Source: Flavobacterium azizsancarii (GTDB taxonomy: Bacteria; Bacteroidota; Bacteroidia; Flavobacteriales; Flavobacteriaceae). Taken from it: a DNA stretch of 59,731 bases. A program made the translations under genes and the position numbers. Shown here piece by piece: positions 16,605 through 25,560 of the stretch; position 1 is the first letter of the stretch, and the number at the start of each line of letters is the position of its first letter. The DNA lies in the NCBI RefSeq assembly GCF_027980145.1, contig NZ_JAMZNK010000035.1, positions 1 to 59,731 on the forward strand, read 5' to 3'. Under the pieces are notes generated by a model. It did no database searches and was not told where the DNA came from. It saw nothing but the letters and a program-made list of their open reading frames with translations.

Positions 16605-17900
16605 ATGATAAAAAGAAAATTAGTGGCCGTTTTATTGCTGATGAATTTCGCAGCAATTGCTCAGGATCTGAATAAACAGGATGTAAAAAACGAAGTAATG
16701 CGTATTTTAGATTCTATCAATAAAGCAAAACTTCCGGATACCAAATCTGGAGTTAGTAGTGAAGAACATTGGTACGACAGAATCTCGTTGCGAGGTTATG
16801 CACAAATAAGATACAATGGTTTGTTTTCTACAAATGATAAAGTTTCCTGCGAGCAATGTGACAAATCCTGGGGAACGACTTCTACGGAACCGGATGCAAA
16901 ATCAAACAACGGACTTTTTATCCGTCGTGCACGTCTAGTATTTTCCGGTCAGGTACATCCAAATGTATTTTTCTATTTTCAACCTGATTTTGCGAGTTCG
17001 CCAAGTACCGGAATCCAGAATTTTGTTCAGATTCGGGACTTGTATTTCGATCTTTCTTTTGATAAGAAAAAGGAATACCGTGTTCGTGTAGGACAAAGTA
17101 AAATTCCTTATGGTTTCGAAAACATGCAGTCAAGCTCCGTTAGGTTGGCATTAGATAGAAATGATGCCATGAACAGCGCAATATTAAACGAACGCGATTT
17201 AGGGCTTTTCTTTTACTGGGCGCCAGCCAAAATCAGAGAGCGTTTTGCTATGTTGGTAAAAGATGGTTATAAAGGTTCAGGCGATTTTGGAGTTTTTGCC
17301 TTTGGGGTTTATAATGGTCAAATAGCCAATAAACTGGATGGTAACCGGGATCTGAATGTTGTCACGAGACTGACTTATCCTTTTGTTATTGGCAGTCAGA
17401 TTATCGAGCCGGGAATTCAGGCATATACCGGAAAATGGGCTTTTACCGGCGAAATTTCACCAGGAGTAAAAGTTAACGATCCACAATATGTAAAAGATCA
17501 AAGAGTAGGGGCAACATTTGTTTTGTACCCAAGACCTTTTGGGATCCAGACAGAATATAATATAGGTACCGGACCTCGTTACAATACCGTAACCAATACG
17601 GTTGATGAAACAGATTTGAACGGAGGTTATATATTACTGAATTATAAATTAGATATAAAAAAGCAGCACTTATATCCTTTTGCTAAATTTCAATATTATG
17701 ACGGAGGAAAAAAGTATGAAAAAGATGCCAGAAGTTATGTTGTCAGAGATTATGAAATTGGTATAGAATGGCAGCCTTTTAAAGCTTTTGAACTTACGGC
17801 AGAATATGTTATCGCAGACAGGACTTTTGAAGACAGCGTGCTTCCAATAAACCGTCAGCAAGGTAATTTGTTACGATTGCAGGCACAGTTTAATTTCTAA
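16605..17900 (+). CDS. phosphate-selective porin O/P family protein
   Basis: A 431-residue outer membrane porin of the OprO/OprP family (named for the phosphate- and polyphosphate-selective porins of Pseudomonas). Signal peptide 1-20 (LLLMNFAAIAQD), then a coiled-coil-like helix (21-40) and a barrel with SLRGYAQIRYNGLF, NGLFIRRARLVFSGQ and the alternating aromatic terminal strand LLRLQAQFNF. The ATG at 16605 gives the standard signal peptide; the upstream reading runs through the promoter. Its promoter carries the same 11-bp repeats as the TonB receptor, so it is likely a member of the phosphate response here. True selectivity for phosphate is not provable from sequence. Confidence 0.85.
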   Translation: MIKRKLVAVLLLMNFAAIAQDLNKQDVKNEVMRILDSINKAKLPDTKSGVSSEEHWYDRISLRGYAQIRYNGLFSTNDKVSCEQCDKSWGTTSTEPDAKSNNGLFIRRARLVFSGQVHPNVFFYFQPDFASSPSTGIQNFVQIRDLYFDLSFDKKKEYRVRVGQSKIPYGFENMQSSSVRLALDRNDAMNSAILNERDLGLFFYWAPAKIRERFAMLVKDGYKGSGDFGVFAFGVYNGQIANKLDGNRDLNVVTRLTYPFVIGSQIIEPGIQAYTGKWAFTGEISPGVKVNDPQYVKDQRVGATFVLYPRPFGIQTEYNIGTGPRYNTVTNTVDETDLNGGYILLNYKLDIKKQHLYPFAKFQYYDGGKKYEKDARSYVVRDYEIGIEWQPFKAFELTAEYVIADRTFEDSVLPINRQQGNLLRLQAQFNF

Positions 17901-17902
17901 AA

Positions 17903-18973
17903 TTAGTCCTCAAAAACCGTAAATAACGAATCCCAGTCAATGGTATCGTTAAACTGAGTTAAACCTTTAAACGACTTTACTTTTGAAAGATCTTCAATTG
18001 TAAAGGCGTCTTGCATTGCATACGGTACCAGGTTTTCTTCCTGAAGTTTGATTGCTAAATATTCTTGTTCGTATTGTCCGGGAGTAGGGATGAAAAAAGC
18101 TTTTTTTCCTAGTTTTGCTAAATCCATTACAGTAGTGTAACCAGAACGGCATAAAACAAAATCACTCTCATTAAAAGTTTGTTCTAATTGTTTCGAGTTC
18201 ATGAAATTATAATACGTGACATTTCCGGCTTGCCATTTGGTTTGTGTTTTCTCGACAATGCCCTGTATAAAAACAACCTTGCCTTTGTAGTTCAAAACCT
18301 CTTTTTGCAGTTTTTCATCTAAGAAAGTGCGTTGGGGTTCCGGACCTGATAAAATAATCATCAGATCATACAATTTAGGTGTTTCCTTTTTGCGCATTCT
18401 GCTTAAAGGACCAATATATTTTAGATTAAGATCAGTTGTTTTAAGATGGCCAAGATCTCCCGTTAAATTTGTCTGCTCATTTGTATCGGGAACCCAGCAT
18501 TCAGTATATTTCTTTATAATATGCTGATGGCATTTACTGGTAAACCAAGTTGTATTTCCCGTCATGACATTTAGCTGATGAGTCATAAAAACCGAAGGGA
18601 CTTTTTTGCTGAAAACCCCAAGTCGGTTATCAGAAATAATTCCGTCGATTCCGTGCTTTTTGATCCAGCGCTTTACTATTTTTTTCTCGTCGAGAATTGC
18701 AACGATCATTTTGGGTAAATTTTTGATCAGTTTCCATTTAAAATTTTTACCATTCTTCGCATACTCAATATGATAAGAGGGTAATTCGAGTGTTTGAATG
18801 TATGGAAACTCTTTTCGTAATAGTGCCAGTGCGACACCGTCAGAGGCTATTATTGGAATATAATTGTTTTCCTGAAGCGCTTTTATAATCGGGATACATC
18901 TTGTGGCGTGGCCCAATCCCCAGTTTAATGGAGCAACTAAAATTGTTTTGTTCGCAGAATAGTCAATGCTCAT
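17903..18973 (-). CDS. GT28/MurG-like glycosyltransferase
   Basis: A 356-residue GT-B-type glycosyltransferase. The N-terminal LVAPLNWGLGHATRC (about 12-26) is the glycine-rich acceptor loop of GT28-like enzymes and FVLCRSGYTTVMDLAKLGKKAFFIPTPGQYEQEY region (about 270-305) is the donor-sugar binding half seen in MurG and MGDG synthases. I infer a nucleotide-sugar dependent transfer to a lipid or surface glycan. It is not a replacement for murG itself, which should be elsewhere with the division genes. It converges on the porin gene with 2 nt between stops. Start at 18973. Confidence 0.82.
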   Translation of the reverse strand: MSIDYSANKTILVAPLNWGLGHATRCIPIIKALQENNYIPIIASDGVALALLRKEFPYIQTLELPSYHIEYAKNGKNFKWKLIKNLPKMIVAILDEKKIVKRWIKKHGIDGIISDNRLGVFSKKVPSVFMTHQLNVMTGNTTWFTSKCHQHIIKKYTECWVPDTNEQTNLTGDLGHLKTTDLNLKYIGPLSRMRKKETPKLYDLMIILSGPEPQRTFLDEKLQKEVLNYKGKVVFIQGIVEKTQTKWQAGNVTYYNFMNSKQLEQTFNESDFVLCRSGYTTVMDLAKLGKKAFFIPTPGQYEQEYLAIKLQEENLVPYAMQDAFTIEDLSKVKSFKGLTQFNDTIDWDSLFTVFED

Positions 18974-19157
18974 AGTTTTAACGCTTTTTAAAAACGAAGA
19001 TAGAGAAATATGTTTTTTATGTTATTTCGCACATATTACTAAATTATTAACTCTGGAATCTCATCATGACTCAATAATCCTTTAAAACCGTTAAAGAAAA
19101 ATAATGCTAATTGAGCAAGGTTACTTATATGTTAACTAATGTTTTCTTAATTATTTT

Positions 19158-19191
19158 TCAAAAAAAAAGGAGCTATTATTAGCTCCTTATC
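19158..19191 (-). terminator. terminator of the Ala/Lys-rich protein gene
   Basis: AAGGAGCT-ATTATT-AGCTCCTT (19168-19189). On the minus strand it is followed by a run of about nine T. It lies about 20 nt past the stop codon. Confidence 0.8.
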
Positions 19192-19210
19192 TATATCTGT
19201 AAAATTATTA

Positions 19211-19768
19211 TTAATCCTGAATATACGTTTTGTTTCCGTTTTTGTTAATGTAGTATTTACCACCTTTTGGTCCGGTGTATACTTTTTTTCCGTTGTATTC
19301 GCCAGTAACCTTGTCTGCTACTTTTGGCGCTTTTTCGTTAGTTTCCTTTACAGTCTTAGTTGCTGTTTTAGCCGTTGCTGTAGCATCTTTTTTAGCCGTT
19401 TTTGCTGTAGCATCAGCTTTAGTTGCTGATTTCTTTACGTCAGCTTTTGCACTTTCTGCTGCTGTAGTAGCTTTTTTTGACGCCTTAGTAGCGTCACTTT
19501 TTGCTTTTGCTGCGTCTTTGTCGGCAGCTTTTTTAGTTGCTGCGGCACTTTCTTTTTTTGCAGATGCTGAAGCGTCAGTAGCATCCTTCGCTGCTTTTTT
19601 AGATTTTGTGGCTTCTTTTTTAGCATCAGTTGCTGCCTTATCTGCAGTTGCTTTTGTTTTTTTAGCGGTAGCAGTAGTTTTGCTTTTTGCATCTTTTACA
19701 GCTGTTTCCTGTGCATAGAAATTAGAGGATAACACAACCATAAAGCAAAGTAATAATAATTTTTTCAT
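19211..19768 (-). CDS. exported Ala/Lys-rich histone H1-like protein with C-terminal basic adaptor domain
   Basis: A 185-residue protein: signal peptide (1-20, ending NFYAQE), a long low-complexity segment (about 22-150) built from Ala, Lys, Asp, Thr and Ser in short (A/K)-repeats like the tail of histone H1, and a C-terminal 30 residues with YTGPKGGKYYINKNGNKTYI, which resembles the PBCV-type basic adaptor domain. The secretion signal separates it from DNA-binding histone mimics, although after lysis it would bind nucleic acids. The opposite strand of the same segment also reads open, an artefact of biased composition. No neighbour suggests a pathway. Confidence 0.8.
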   Translation of the reverse strand: MKKLLLLCFMVVLSSNFYAQETAVKDAKSKTTATAKKTKATADKAATDAKKEATKSKKAAKDATDASASAKKESAAATKKAADKDAAKAKSDATKASKKATTAAESAKADVKKSATKADATAKTAKKDATATAKTATKTVKETNEKAPKVADKVTGEYNGKKVYTGPKGGKYYINKNGNKTYIQD

Positions 19769-20084
19769 AAGGTTACAATTTTTAAATTTTAATTAAAATT
19801 AGTCAATTTATTAATACGTTTTTCGTAAACTGTTAAAAATAAGCACGAAGCTAAACGTTGCCACTGTGAACGACAGATTCTGTTTTACTTTGCAGGACTT
19901 GATAATTTAAAATTACATTCGAAAATTGCGTAATATATTTTTGTGAAAAATAATTCCAAGACTATATTCTGTCCCTCCTTAAAACCTTTAGGTATTTGAA
20001 ATCCGACAGTGGAGAACTCATTTTTGACAGACTTATCTATTGCAGATAATTCTCAAGTTCAAGTCTTGAGAGTTTGTTTAAAAA
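19769..20084. other. gene-free spacer
   Basis: AT-rich spacer without a convincing gene, promoter or repeat. A short open reading frame running from 20009 into the next gene on the plus strand looks like a shadow. Confidence 0.4.
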
Positions 20085-20255
20085 CTATTTTCGGCTTTTT
20101 ATCTGATTGTACATACATACAGATATCGAAAGTGCCAGAACAAGAGAGGTTGCCGTTTTTATCAGATTTCCGGTATGATCCGGTTTATAAAAGAAGTATG
20201 CTAAATAAAGACAGCTAATAATAGCCATGCTGTATTTGAATATAAAGAATTTCAT
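20085..20255 (-). CDS. small membrane protein, hypothetical
   Basis: A 56-residue reading frame with two hydrophobic segments (about 3-23 and 36-52). The ATG at 20255 is preferred to one at 20342, which would overlap the end of the DUF5808 gene and adds non-hydrophobic residues. It lies 49 nt downstream of that gene on the same strand and may be expressed with it. No family was recognised. Moderate to low certainty because of size. Confidence 0.4.
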   Translation of the reverse strand: MKFFIFKYSMAIISCLYLAYFFYKPDHTGNLIKTATSLVLALSISVCMYNQIKSRK

Positions 20256-20304
20256 GTTGTCAATGAATATTGATCCGGTATGATCATTTGTTTTTTTGCC
20301 TGAA

Positions 20305-20532
20305 TTATTTAATATGTTCCGATATAACAAGAAGAATGGCAATAATAACGATGACTAAAAATACAGAGTTTGGATTTGCAAAATTAATGGTCCATCCCAT
20401 TTGTTTCATTCGTTTTGGCGGAAACAATCTTTTATCCTTTGGATTGTAATAGAAAATTCCCCAAATCCAATTATTAGGATCATTATTCCATTCGTTCTGA
20501 GTTTCCTCACTGGGATTATTGTTATAGTTCAT
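20305..20532 (-). CDS. DUF5808 family small membrane protein
   Basis: A 75-residue protein. The N-terminal cytosolic part carries the family core NDPNNWIWGIFYYNPKDKR (about 17-35) followed by PPKRMKQMGWTINFANPNS, then one membrane helix (about 56-71). A second intact member (25561-25797) and a decayed one (24488-24713) are in the same window. It diverges from the XRE-type regulator at 20712; the decayed copy has the same arrangement, so the two genes appear to form a unit. Function is unknown; in some bacteria DUF5808 forms the end of larger integral membrane proteins. Confidence 0.75.
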   Translation of the reverse strand: MNYNNNPSEETQNEWNNDPNNWIWGIFYYNPKDKRLFPPKRMKQMGWTINFANPNSVFLVIVIIAILLVISEHIK

Positions 20533-20711
20533 TATTTACTTGTTTTTCAGCATGTCTAAATTACTACTTTGTGAGCGTTTGTTTTATGTGATTATCGGGT
20601 ATTTTTAATACGTAATTTATAGGTATTTTTTATTTAAAAATAATAAATCCTTTGTGAGTATATATTTATAAAACTGTCCTCTATTGTTTTGTAAGGAAAA
20701 CTCTGTTTATT

Positions 20712-21053
20712 ATGAATATTGTTGTAGCGAATAAAATCAAGACACTTCGAAAAGATAAAAAGATGTCGCAGGAAGAAATGGCAGATTATCTTAATATGTC
20801 ACAATCAGCATATGCAAGAATGGAAAATGGCGAAAGTCATACTTGGGCAATTCATATTTTAAAAATCTGTAAAATTTTCGGAATAGCTCCTGAAGAGTTA
20901 TTGAAGGTAGAAAGTAGCCATAAAACAGGACCTTCTGATAATGCGATTCCTGAATTATCTCATACTGTAATAGAACATTATGAAGAACGAATCAAAGAAT
21001 TGAAAAAAGTAATTAAGGATTTGAAGAACAATAAAAAACTGCTGAATTCATAA
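20712..21053 (+). CDS. XRE-family helix-turn-helix regulator
   Basis: A 113-residue regulator. The HTH (about residues 7-62) has RKDKKMSQEEMADYLNMSQSAYARMENG and a tail LKICKIFGIAPEELLKVE; the C-terminal part (82-110) is a charged coiled-coil helix for dimerisation. It is the intact homologue of the interrupted gene at 25020-25370 (same SQEE, YSRMERGES and SWA--H motifs). It is divergent from the DUF5808 gene, so it may control it and itself. The 179-nt spacer between them is the likely operator region, but no clear operator was identified. Confidence 0.85.
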   Translation: MNIVVANKIKTLRKDKKMSQEEMADYLNMSQSAYARMENGESHTWAIHILKICKIFGIAPEELLKVESSHKTGPSDNAIPELSHTVIEHYEERIKELKKVIKDLKNNKKLLNS

Positions 21054-21091
21054 ATTTTTTTAGCTTTGTCAGAATATAACAAACGTAATTT

Positions 21092-22153
21092 ATGGATACC
21101 AGTAAGGAACTCTTATTTTTTTTTAGTGCCTTAGGAGTTTTCAACGGAATTATTTTGGGCGTGTATTTCTTCTTTTTTACCAGAAAAAAATACCTGACCA
21201 ATTATTTTCTGGGTGCGCTCTTATTTGCCTTGAGTATCAGAATTGGGAAATCGGTGTTTGTGTATTTTAATCCCACGTTGCCAAAAATGTATTTGCAATT
21301 TGGGTTAACCGCTTGCTTTTTTATTGGTCCCTTTTTATATTTTTTCCTGAAATCAGCCGTTGCTGAAATTAATATAATGCCCAAATCCTGGAAACTCATA
21401 CTTTTATTCTGGGCAATATTGATTGTTTCGGTCGGAATTATTTATCCGTATGAATATTATCCTTTGCTTTGGAACCAAATTTTTATATGGATTATTTATT
21501 TTCAATGGATTGCTCATATTATTTTCTCTGGTTTTACGATCAGAGAAATATTAGCAAAAATCGTAAATAGAAAACACAAAACAACTCCGGCAGAAATGTG
21601 GTTCGGGATGCTTTTTTTTGGCAATTTCCTTTTATTCTTTTTTTATTTTCTTGCCATAATGCGTGCTCCGGCAGCTACTTATATTAGTGGAGCAATTGTT
21701 TTTTCGATTATGTTCTATTTAATTATTTCTGTCCTTTTATATCGTAAAAAAACGGATGATTTGTTTTTATTAAACGGATCAAAGAATTCCGGTAAAAAAA
21801 TAGATTCAACAGAAGCCGAGATTTTTACACAAAAACTCGAAAGTGTAATGAACGAAAAGACTTTGTATAAAAATCCCAATCTTACATTACAGGACTTGTC
21901 TAAAGAAATAAATATTTCAAGTCATCAATTATCACAATTTTTGAATAATAATCTGGGGAAGAACTTTACCAGTTTTGTAAACGAATACAGGATCAAAGAA
22001 GCTTGCGAAATTATGATTTCAAACGACAAACTAACTTTAGAATCTATTGGGTATGATGTCGGTTTTAATTCTAAATCTACTTTTTTTGCAGCTTTTAAAA
22101 AACATACCGGAACCACTCCATCCAACTATCAAAATCAAGCTTTACAGGCTTAG
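21092..22153 (+). CDS. AraC-type regulator with N-terminal membrane domain
   Basis: A 353-residue protein: about seven hydrophobic segments in residues 5-220 followed by a cytoplasmic AraC helix-turn-helix pair (about 260-345: LTLQDLSKEINISSHQLSQFL and LESIGYDVGFNSKSTFFAAFKKHTGTTPSNY). Proteins of this build are frequent in Bacteroidota and are thought to sense a membrane or external signal and act directly on DNA. The target is probably the outer membrane receptor gene starting 112 nt downstream. It begins 38 nt after the XRE gene, so read-through is possible. Confidence 0.85.
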   Translation: MDTSKELLFFFSALGVFNGIILGVYFFFFTRKKYLTNYFLGALLFALSIRIGKSVFVYFNPTLPKMYLQFGLTACFFIGPFLYFFLKSAVAEINIMPKSWKLILLFWAILIVSVGIIYPYEYYPLLWNQIFIWIIYFQWIAHIIFSGFTIREILAKIVNRKHKTTPAEMWFGMLFFGNFLLFFFYFLAIMRAPAATYISGAIVFSIMFYLIISVLLYRKKTDDLFLLNGSKNSGKKIDSTEAEIFTQKLESVMNEKTLYKNPNLTLQDLSKEINISSHQLSQFLNNNLGKNFTSFVNEYRIKEACEIMISNDKLTLESIGYDVGFNSKSTFFAAFKKHTGTTPSNYQNQALQA

Positions 22154-22265
22154 AGGGAGTATAGGTTTATAAATTCGTACTCCTGATTTCTATTCTGGTT
22201 ACCTCCTATTGCGATTTAGAACTGACTTTTGTCTCAACAAAGTCAAATTTTAAATTGCCAAATCT

Positions 22266-24443
22266 ATGAGATTCCTAGTTTCTGTTTTCATTTACACTTA
22301 TTGCTTCCTTTTTTGTGCCTTAGAAATAAATGCACAATCCAAGCCAACAATTCCTGAGAAAATTACAAATCAAAATAATGAGTTAGACGAAGTTGTTATT
22401 AAAAGGCAGACTTCATTAGTTAAATATTCAGCAAACGGAACAATCGATGTTAATGTGGCCAATACGTTGCTTTCGACAAGCAGCTCCGTAAACGAATTAT
22501 TAGGCAGAGTTCCTAATGTTATTGTAGCCGAAGGACAAATAAGTGTTCTCGGAAAAGGCGAAGCGATTATTTACCTTAACGGAATATTGATTAATTATGA
22601 ACGTTTTGCGGCAATTCCGGTTTCGCAAATTTCAAAAATTGAAATCATCTCAAATCCATCCTCAAAATATGATGCCGAAGGAAAAGCGGTAATCAATATA
22701 ATTACAAAACGAAATATCGAAAATGGTACAAAAGGAACGGCGAGCCAACATGTGACGGTTTCTAAATTTGCAGGAGCAAGTACCAATACACTTCTCGATT
22801 TTAATTATACCAAAGGAAAGTTTTCTTTTATAACCAATTACGGATTGCAATTGGGCAAAGGCAGGGAATTGTTGTATACAACAAGAACAAGGCCAAATCC
22901 TGATGACTATATGCGATCTGAACTAACAACAGAATGGAAAAGACAATTTAATAATTACTCTAATTTTGTGCTTGGACTGCAATATACCTTTTCTGAAAAA
23001 AGTTATATTTCAATGGCTTACAACGGTAATGTTGAAGATCTGGGAGGCGTTGTAGAAAGCAGGAATGCAATAGATACTAATTCAGGAACAAGTTTTTATG
23101 CCACGGATATTGCCAAAAATGATGTTTTGCTCAACCAATTCGTAAATCTAAATTACAATACAATCACAGACAGCAAAGGTTCGTCATTATTTATAGGATC
23201 TCAATATTCTAATTATAACGGAACTGTAAAGGATTTTATTGAAGAAAATAGTTTTCTCGATGCAATAAATGAGAGAAGATATTTGAAGAATAATGTGGGA
23301 AGCACTATAAATATTATCGCTGTACAAGCTGATTATTCGAAAAAGATAAGTGAAAATACAAAGCTCGAAATGGGATTGAAATGGAGTCAGGCAAAAATAC
23401 AGTCAGGGACTGATTTTCTAACTGCAGATACAGACGATTTGAATTTTGAATTTGATGATCTGCTTTCGAGTGATTTTAAATACAGCGAAAAAATTAGTGC
23501 GGCGTATTTGAATTATGGAAGCACATTCAGCCAAAAAATCAATTTTTCAGTTGGCGCACGAGCCGAAAAAACAAATTATGATTTGTATACAAATGCAAAT
23601 GGGATTCAGAAATTTAATAAAAACTACACGAATATTTTCCCAAATCTACTTTTGAATATGGATTTTTCAGAAGATTTGAAAATGCATTTTTCGTATGTTT
23701 CAAGGATCACCAGACCAAGATATCAAGCATTAAACCCATTTGTAATTTATCAGGATCCTTTTACGACCATAGAAGGAAATCCTAATTTATTGCCTGAAAA
23801 GACACATGCTTTCGAAATTGGTGCTCTGTATGAGAAATTTGATTTTAAATTAGGATATACCTACAAAATTGATCCAATTTCCGGAGCTGCATTGCGAGGC
23901 GATAATCCCGATAGTTATGTTTTAAGATCTCTGAATTTAGAGAAAGAACATACTTTATTTACCTCGGTTTCAAGGTCTTTTGCCAATAAATGGTGGAGTT
24001 CTACCAATACCATAAGTCTGAATGTGAGTAAAGCTGTGGATAATTTTTATGAATATACATCGGGAGCCGTAAAGCCACAAATATATTTGTATTCGAATAA
24101 TACATTTACCATTCCTGATTGGTTCAAAATACAAGTATTAGCGTGGTATTTAGGAGATAAAAGTTACGGATTACGTCATGACGATAGTAGATCGACAGTA
24201 GCAATAGGAATAGAAAGAAACTTTTTTAAAGATGCCTTAAAGCTCAATTTTATCGCAAATGATCTCTTTCATGGTTTTAGGCTTTCAGGCGATTATAACG
24301 TTGGACAGACTGAAATTTATTATCATCGAACCTTAACAACACAGTATTTTAAACTGATTGCGACTTACAATTTTGGCAACTCAAAAAAAGCAAATTATAA
24401 AAAGTCAGAGATTGAGCAAAGTGAGAATAATAGAGCGAGGTAA
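22266..24443 (+). CDS. outer membrane beta-barrel (TonB-receptor-like) protein
   Basis: A 725-residue outer membrane protein. Signal peptide 1-24, then a short plug-like region (about 40-130) with LDEVVIKRQ, ELLGRVPNVIV and YLNGILIN, where ISKIEIISNPSSKYDAEGKAVINIITKR is the usual plug end, and a large beta-barrel of the OMP_b-brl_3 type. It lacks the carboxypeptidase-like N-terminal domain often found in this family. It may not need TonB, since no clear TonB box is seen. It likely depends on the AraC-type membrane regulator upstream. Ligand unknown. Confidence 0.82.
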   Translation: MRFLVSVFIYTYCFLFCALEINAQSKPTIPEKITNQNNELDEVVIKRQTSLVKYSANGTIDVNVANTLLSTSSSVNELLGRVPNVIVAEGQISVLGKGEAIIYLNGILINYERFAAIPVSQISKIEIISNPSSKYDAEGKAVINIITKRNIENGTKGTASQHVTVSKFAGASTNTLLDFNYTKGKFSFITNYGLQLGKGRELLYTTRTRPNPDDYMRSELTTEWKRQFNNYSNFVLGLQYTFSEKSYISMAYNGNVEDLGGVVESRNAIDTNSGTSFYATDIAKNDVLLNQFVNLNYNTITDSKGSSLFIGSQYSNYNGTVKDFIEENSFLDAINERRYLKNNVGSTINIIAVQADYSKKISENTKLEMGLKWSQAKIQSGTDFLTADTDDLNFEFDDLLSSDFKYSEKISAAYLNYGSTFSQKINFSVGARAEKTNYDLYTNANGIQKFNKNYTNIFPNLLLNMDFSEDLKMHFSYVSRITRPRYQALNPFVIYQDPFTTIEGNPNLLPEKTHAFEIGALYEKFDFKLGYTYKIDPISGAALRGDNPDSYVLRSLNLEKEHTLFTSVSRSFANKWWSSTNTISLNVSKAVDNFYEYTSGAVKPQIYLYSNNTFTIPDWFKIQVLAWYLGDKSYGLRHDDSRSTVAIGIERNFFKDALKLNFIANDLFHGFRLSGDYNVGQTEIYYHRTLTTQYFKLIATYNFGNSKKANYKKSEIEQSENNRAR

Positions 24444-24487
24444 AGGCAAAATAGCTTTATGAATTCAGCTGCTTTTAATAGTAGGAT

Positions 24488-24713
24488 CTAATTTGTAAAT
24501 CGGGATAAAAGATACAAAGTAAATACAAGTATTACAGCAAAGAAAACAGAGTTGGGATTACCGAAATTAATGGTACATCCTATATATTTTATTCTTTTAG
24601 GAGAAATAATCTTTTGTCTTTGGGGTTGTAAAAAAAAGCCTCCAAACCCAATTGTTTGGATCATTTCGCCATTTGTCTTTTTCTTCTTCAGAGGGTTTGT
24701 TGTTGTGCTCCAT
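24488..24713 (-). pseudogene. DUF5808 pseudogene (two frameshifts)
   Basis: Reading from the ATG at 24713 gives MEHNNKPSEEEKDK-WRNDPNNWVW, clearly the DUF5808 core, but the frame is lost near 24642-24655 (a run of eight T on this strand) and again near 24600. In other frames the rest can be read: YNPKDKRLF, then KRIKYIGCTINFGNPNSVFF and a membrane helix ending at TAG 24488. So at least two indels break the gene. It is closest in form to the intact copy at 20305-20532 and has the same divergent XRE neighbour, itself interrupted by a stop codon. Confidence 0.75.
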
Positions 24714-24745
24714 TTGTGCGACGAATTATTTCGATTTTGTTTAGC

Positions 24746-24826
24746 TTATTTTTTGTTATTTAAATATCGGTATCCCAAAGCAATTATTATAACAATGATT
24801 GACGGGAAAAGGGCTGGATAATTCAT
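24746..24826 (-). CDS. possible 26-residue membrane peptide
   Basis: ATG at 24826, followed by a hydrophobic stretch PSIIVIIIALGYRYL and a basic end NNKK. It lies upstream of the DUF5808 pseudogene on the same strand. No homologue is recognised. It could be noise. Confidence 0.2.
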   Translation of the reverse strand: MNYPALFPSIIVIIIALGYRYLNNKK

Positions 24827-25019
24827 CTTTTTATTTTGATGTTAAATCTTTTCGTGATTTTCACTTTTTCTAATACATTTTTTTTCCTGATACATTAATT
24901 TAATATCGCAAATCTATCTATAATTTTAAAAAAGTCTCAACCGAAAATCGGTTATTTTAAACCTATATTCAGTATATTGTAAAATATTTATTATATTTAA
25001 TTCGCTAAAACTGTTAATT

Positions 25020-25370
25020 ATGAATAAAATTATAGGAAATAAGCTTAAATAGCTGCGGCGGTCTAAAAATCTGTCACAAGAAGAAGTGGCAGATTTTTTA
25101 CGTATATCGTTATCTGCCTATTCACGAATGGAAAGAGGAGAAAGCAATTCGTGGGCCAGTCATTTTAATAAAATCTGCGAAGTTTTTGAAATAATTCAGG
25201 AAGATTTGGTGAGGAAAGAATCGAAATCCTGGCTAAGCGGAGATTTGATGAATGAAGAACCTTTGACGGAAAATGAAGTAATAAATGGTTACAGAAAAAT
25301 CATAAAAAAATACGAAGTGCAAATCGAAGACCTTAAAATTATAATTACTCAAAATGGGAGAAGGAAATAA
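25020..25370 (+). pseudogene. XRE-family regulator with an in-frame stop
   Basis: From the ATG at 25020 the frame gives MNKIIGNKLK, then TAG at 25050-25052, then LRRSKNLSQEEVADFL and the rest of an XRE HTH and coiled coil to 25370 with no other interruption. The intact relative at 20712 reads VANKIKTLRKDKKMSQEEMADYL in the same place, so the stop hits the first helix. A GTG at 25086 could give a shortened protein without helix 1, unlikely to bind DNA. It diverges from the frameshifted DUF5808 gene. Confidence 0.75.
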
Positions 25371-25560
25371 GGGAGGCTTCACTTATTGATGAAGGCTTTC
25401 CGTAAACATTCGATTTGGAAAATGTTTCTGTTTTTTAAGTCTTAAAGCTAAATCAAAACTGATATTAATATTATTTTAATATATCAGGAAATATGGTGTA
25501 ATAGATTTACATCGTAAAATGTTGTCATGGAAATTAGCTTAGAAAAGTATAATAATGATG

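Noticed and set aside
19275..19718. 147-residue open reading frame on the plus strand
   Set aside because: It is antisense to the Ala/Lys-rich gene. The biased codons of that gene leave the opposite frame open, and the predicted protein is an artificial Ala/Val/Phe/Ser stretch.
20009..20218. 69-residue open reading frame on the plus strand
   Set aside because: It overlaps the small membrane gene on the other strand. Neither promoter nor family resemblance was found.
24552..24821. 89-residue open reading frame on the plus strand
   Set aside because: It is the antisense of the DUF5808 pseudogene; no family resemblance and no conserved start context.
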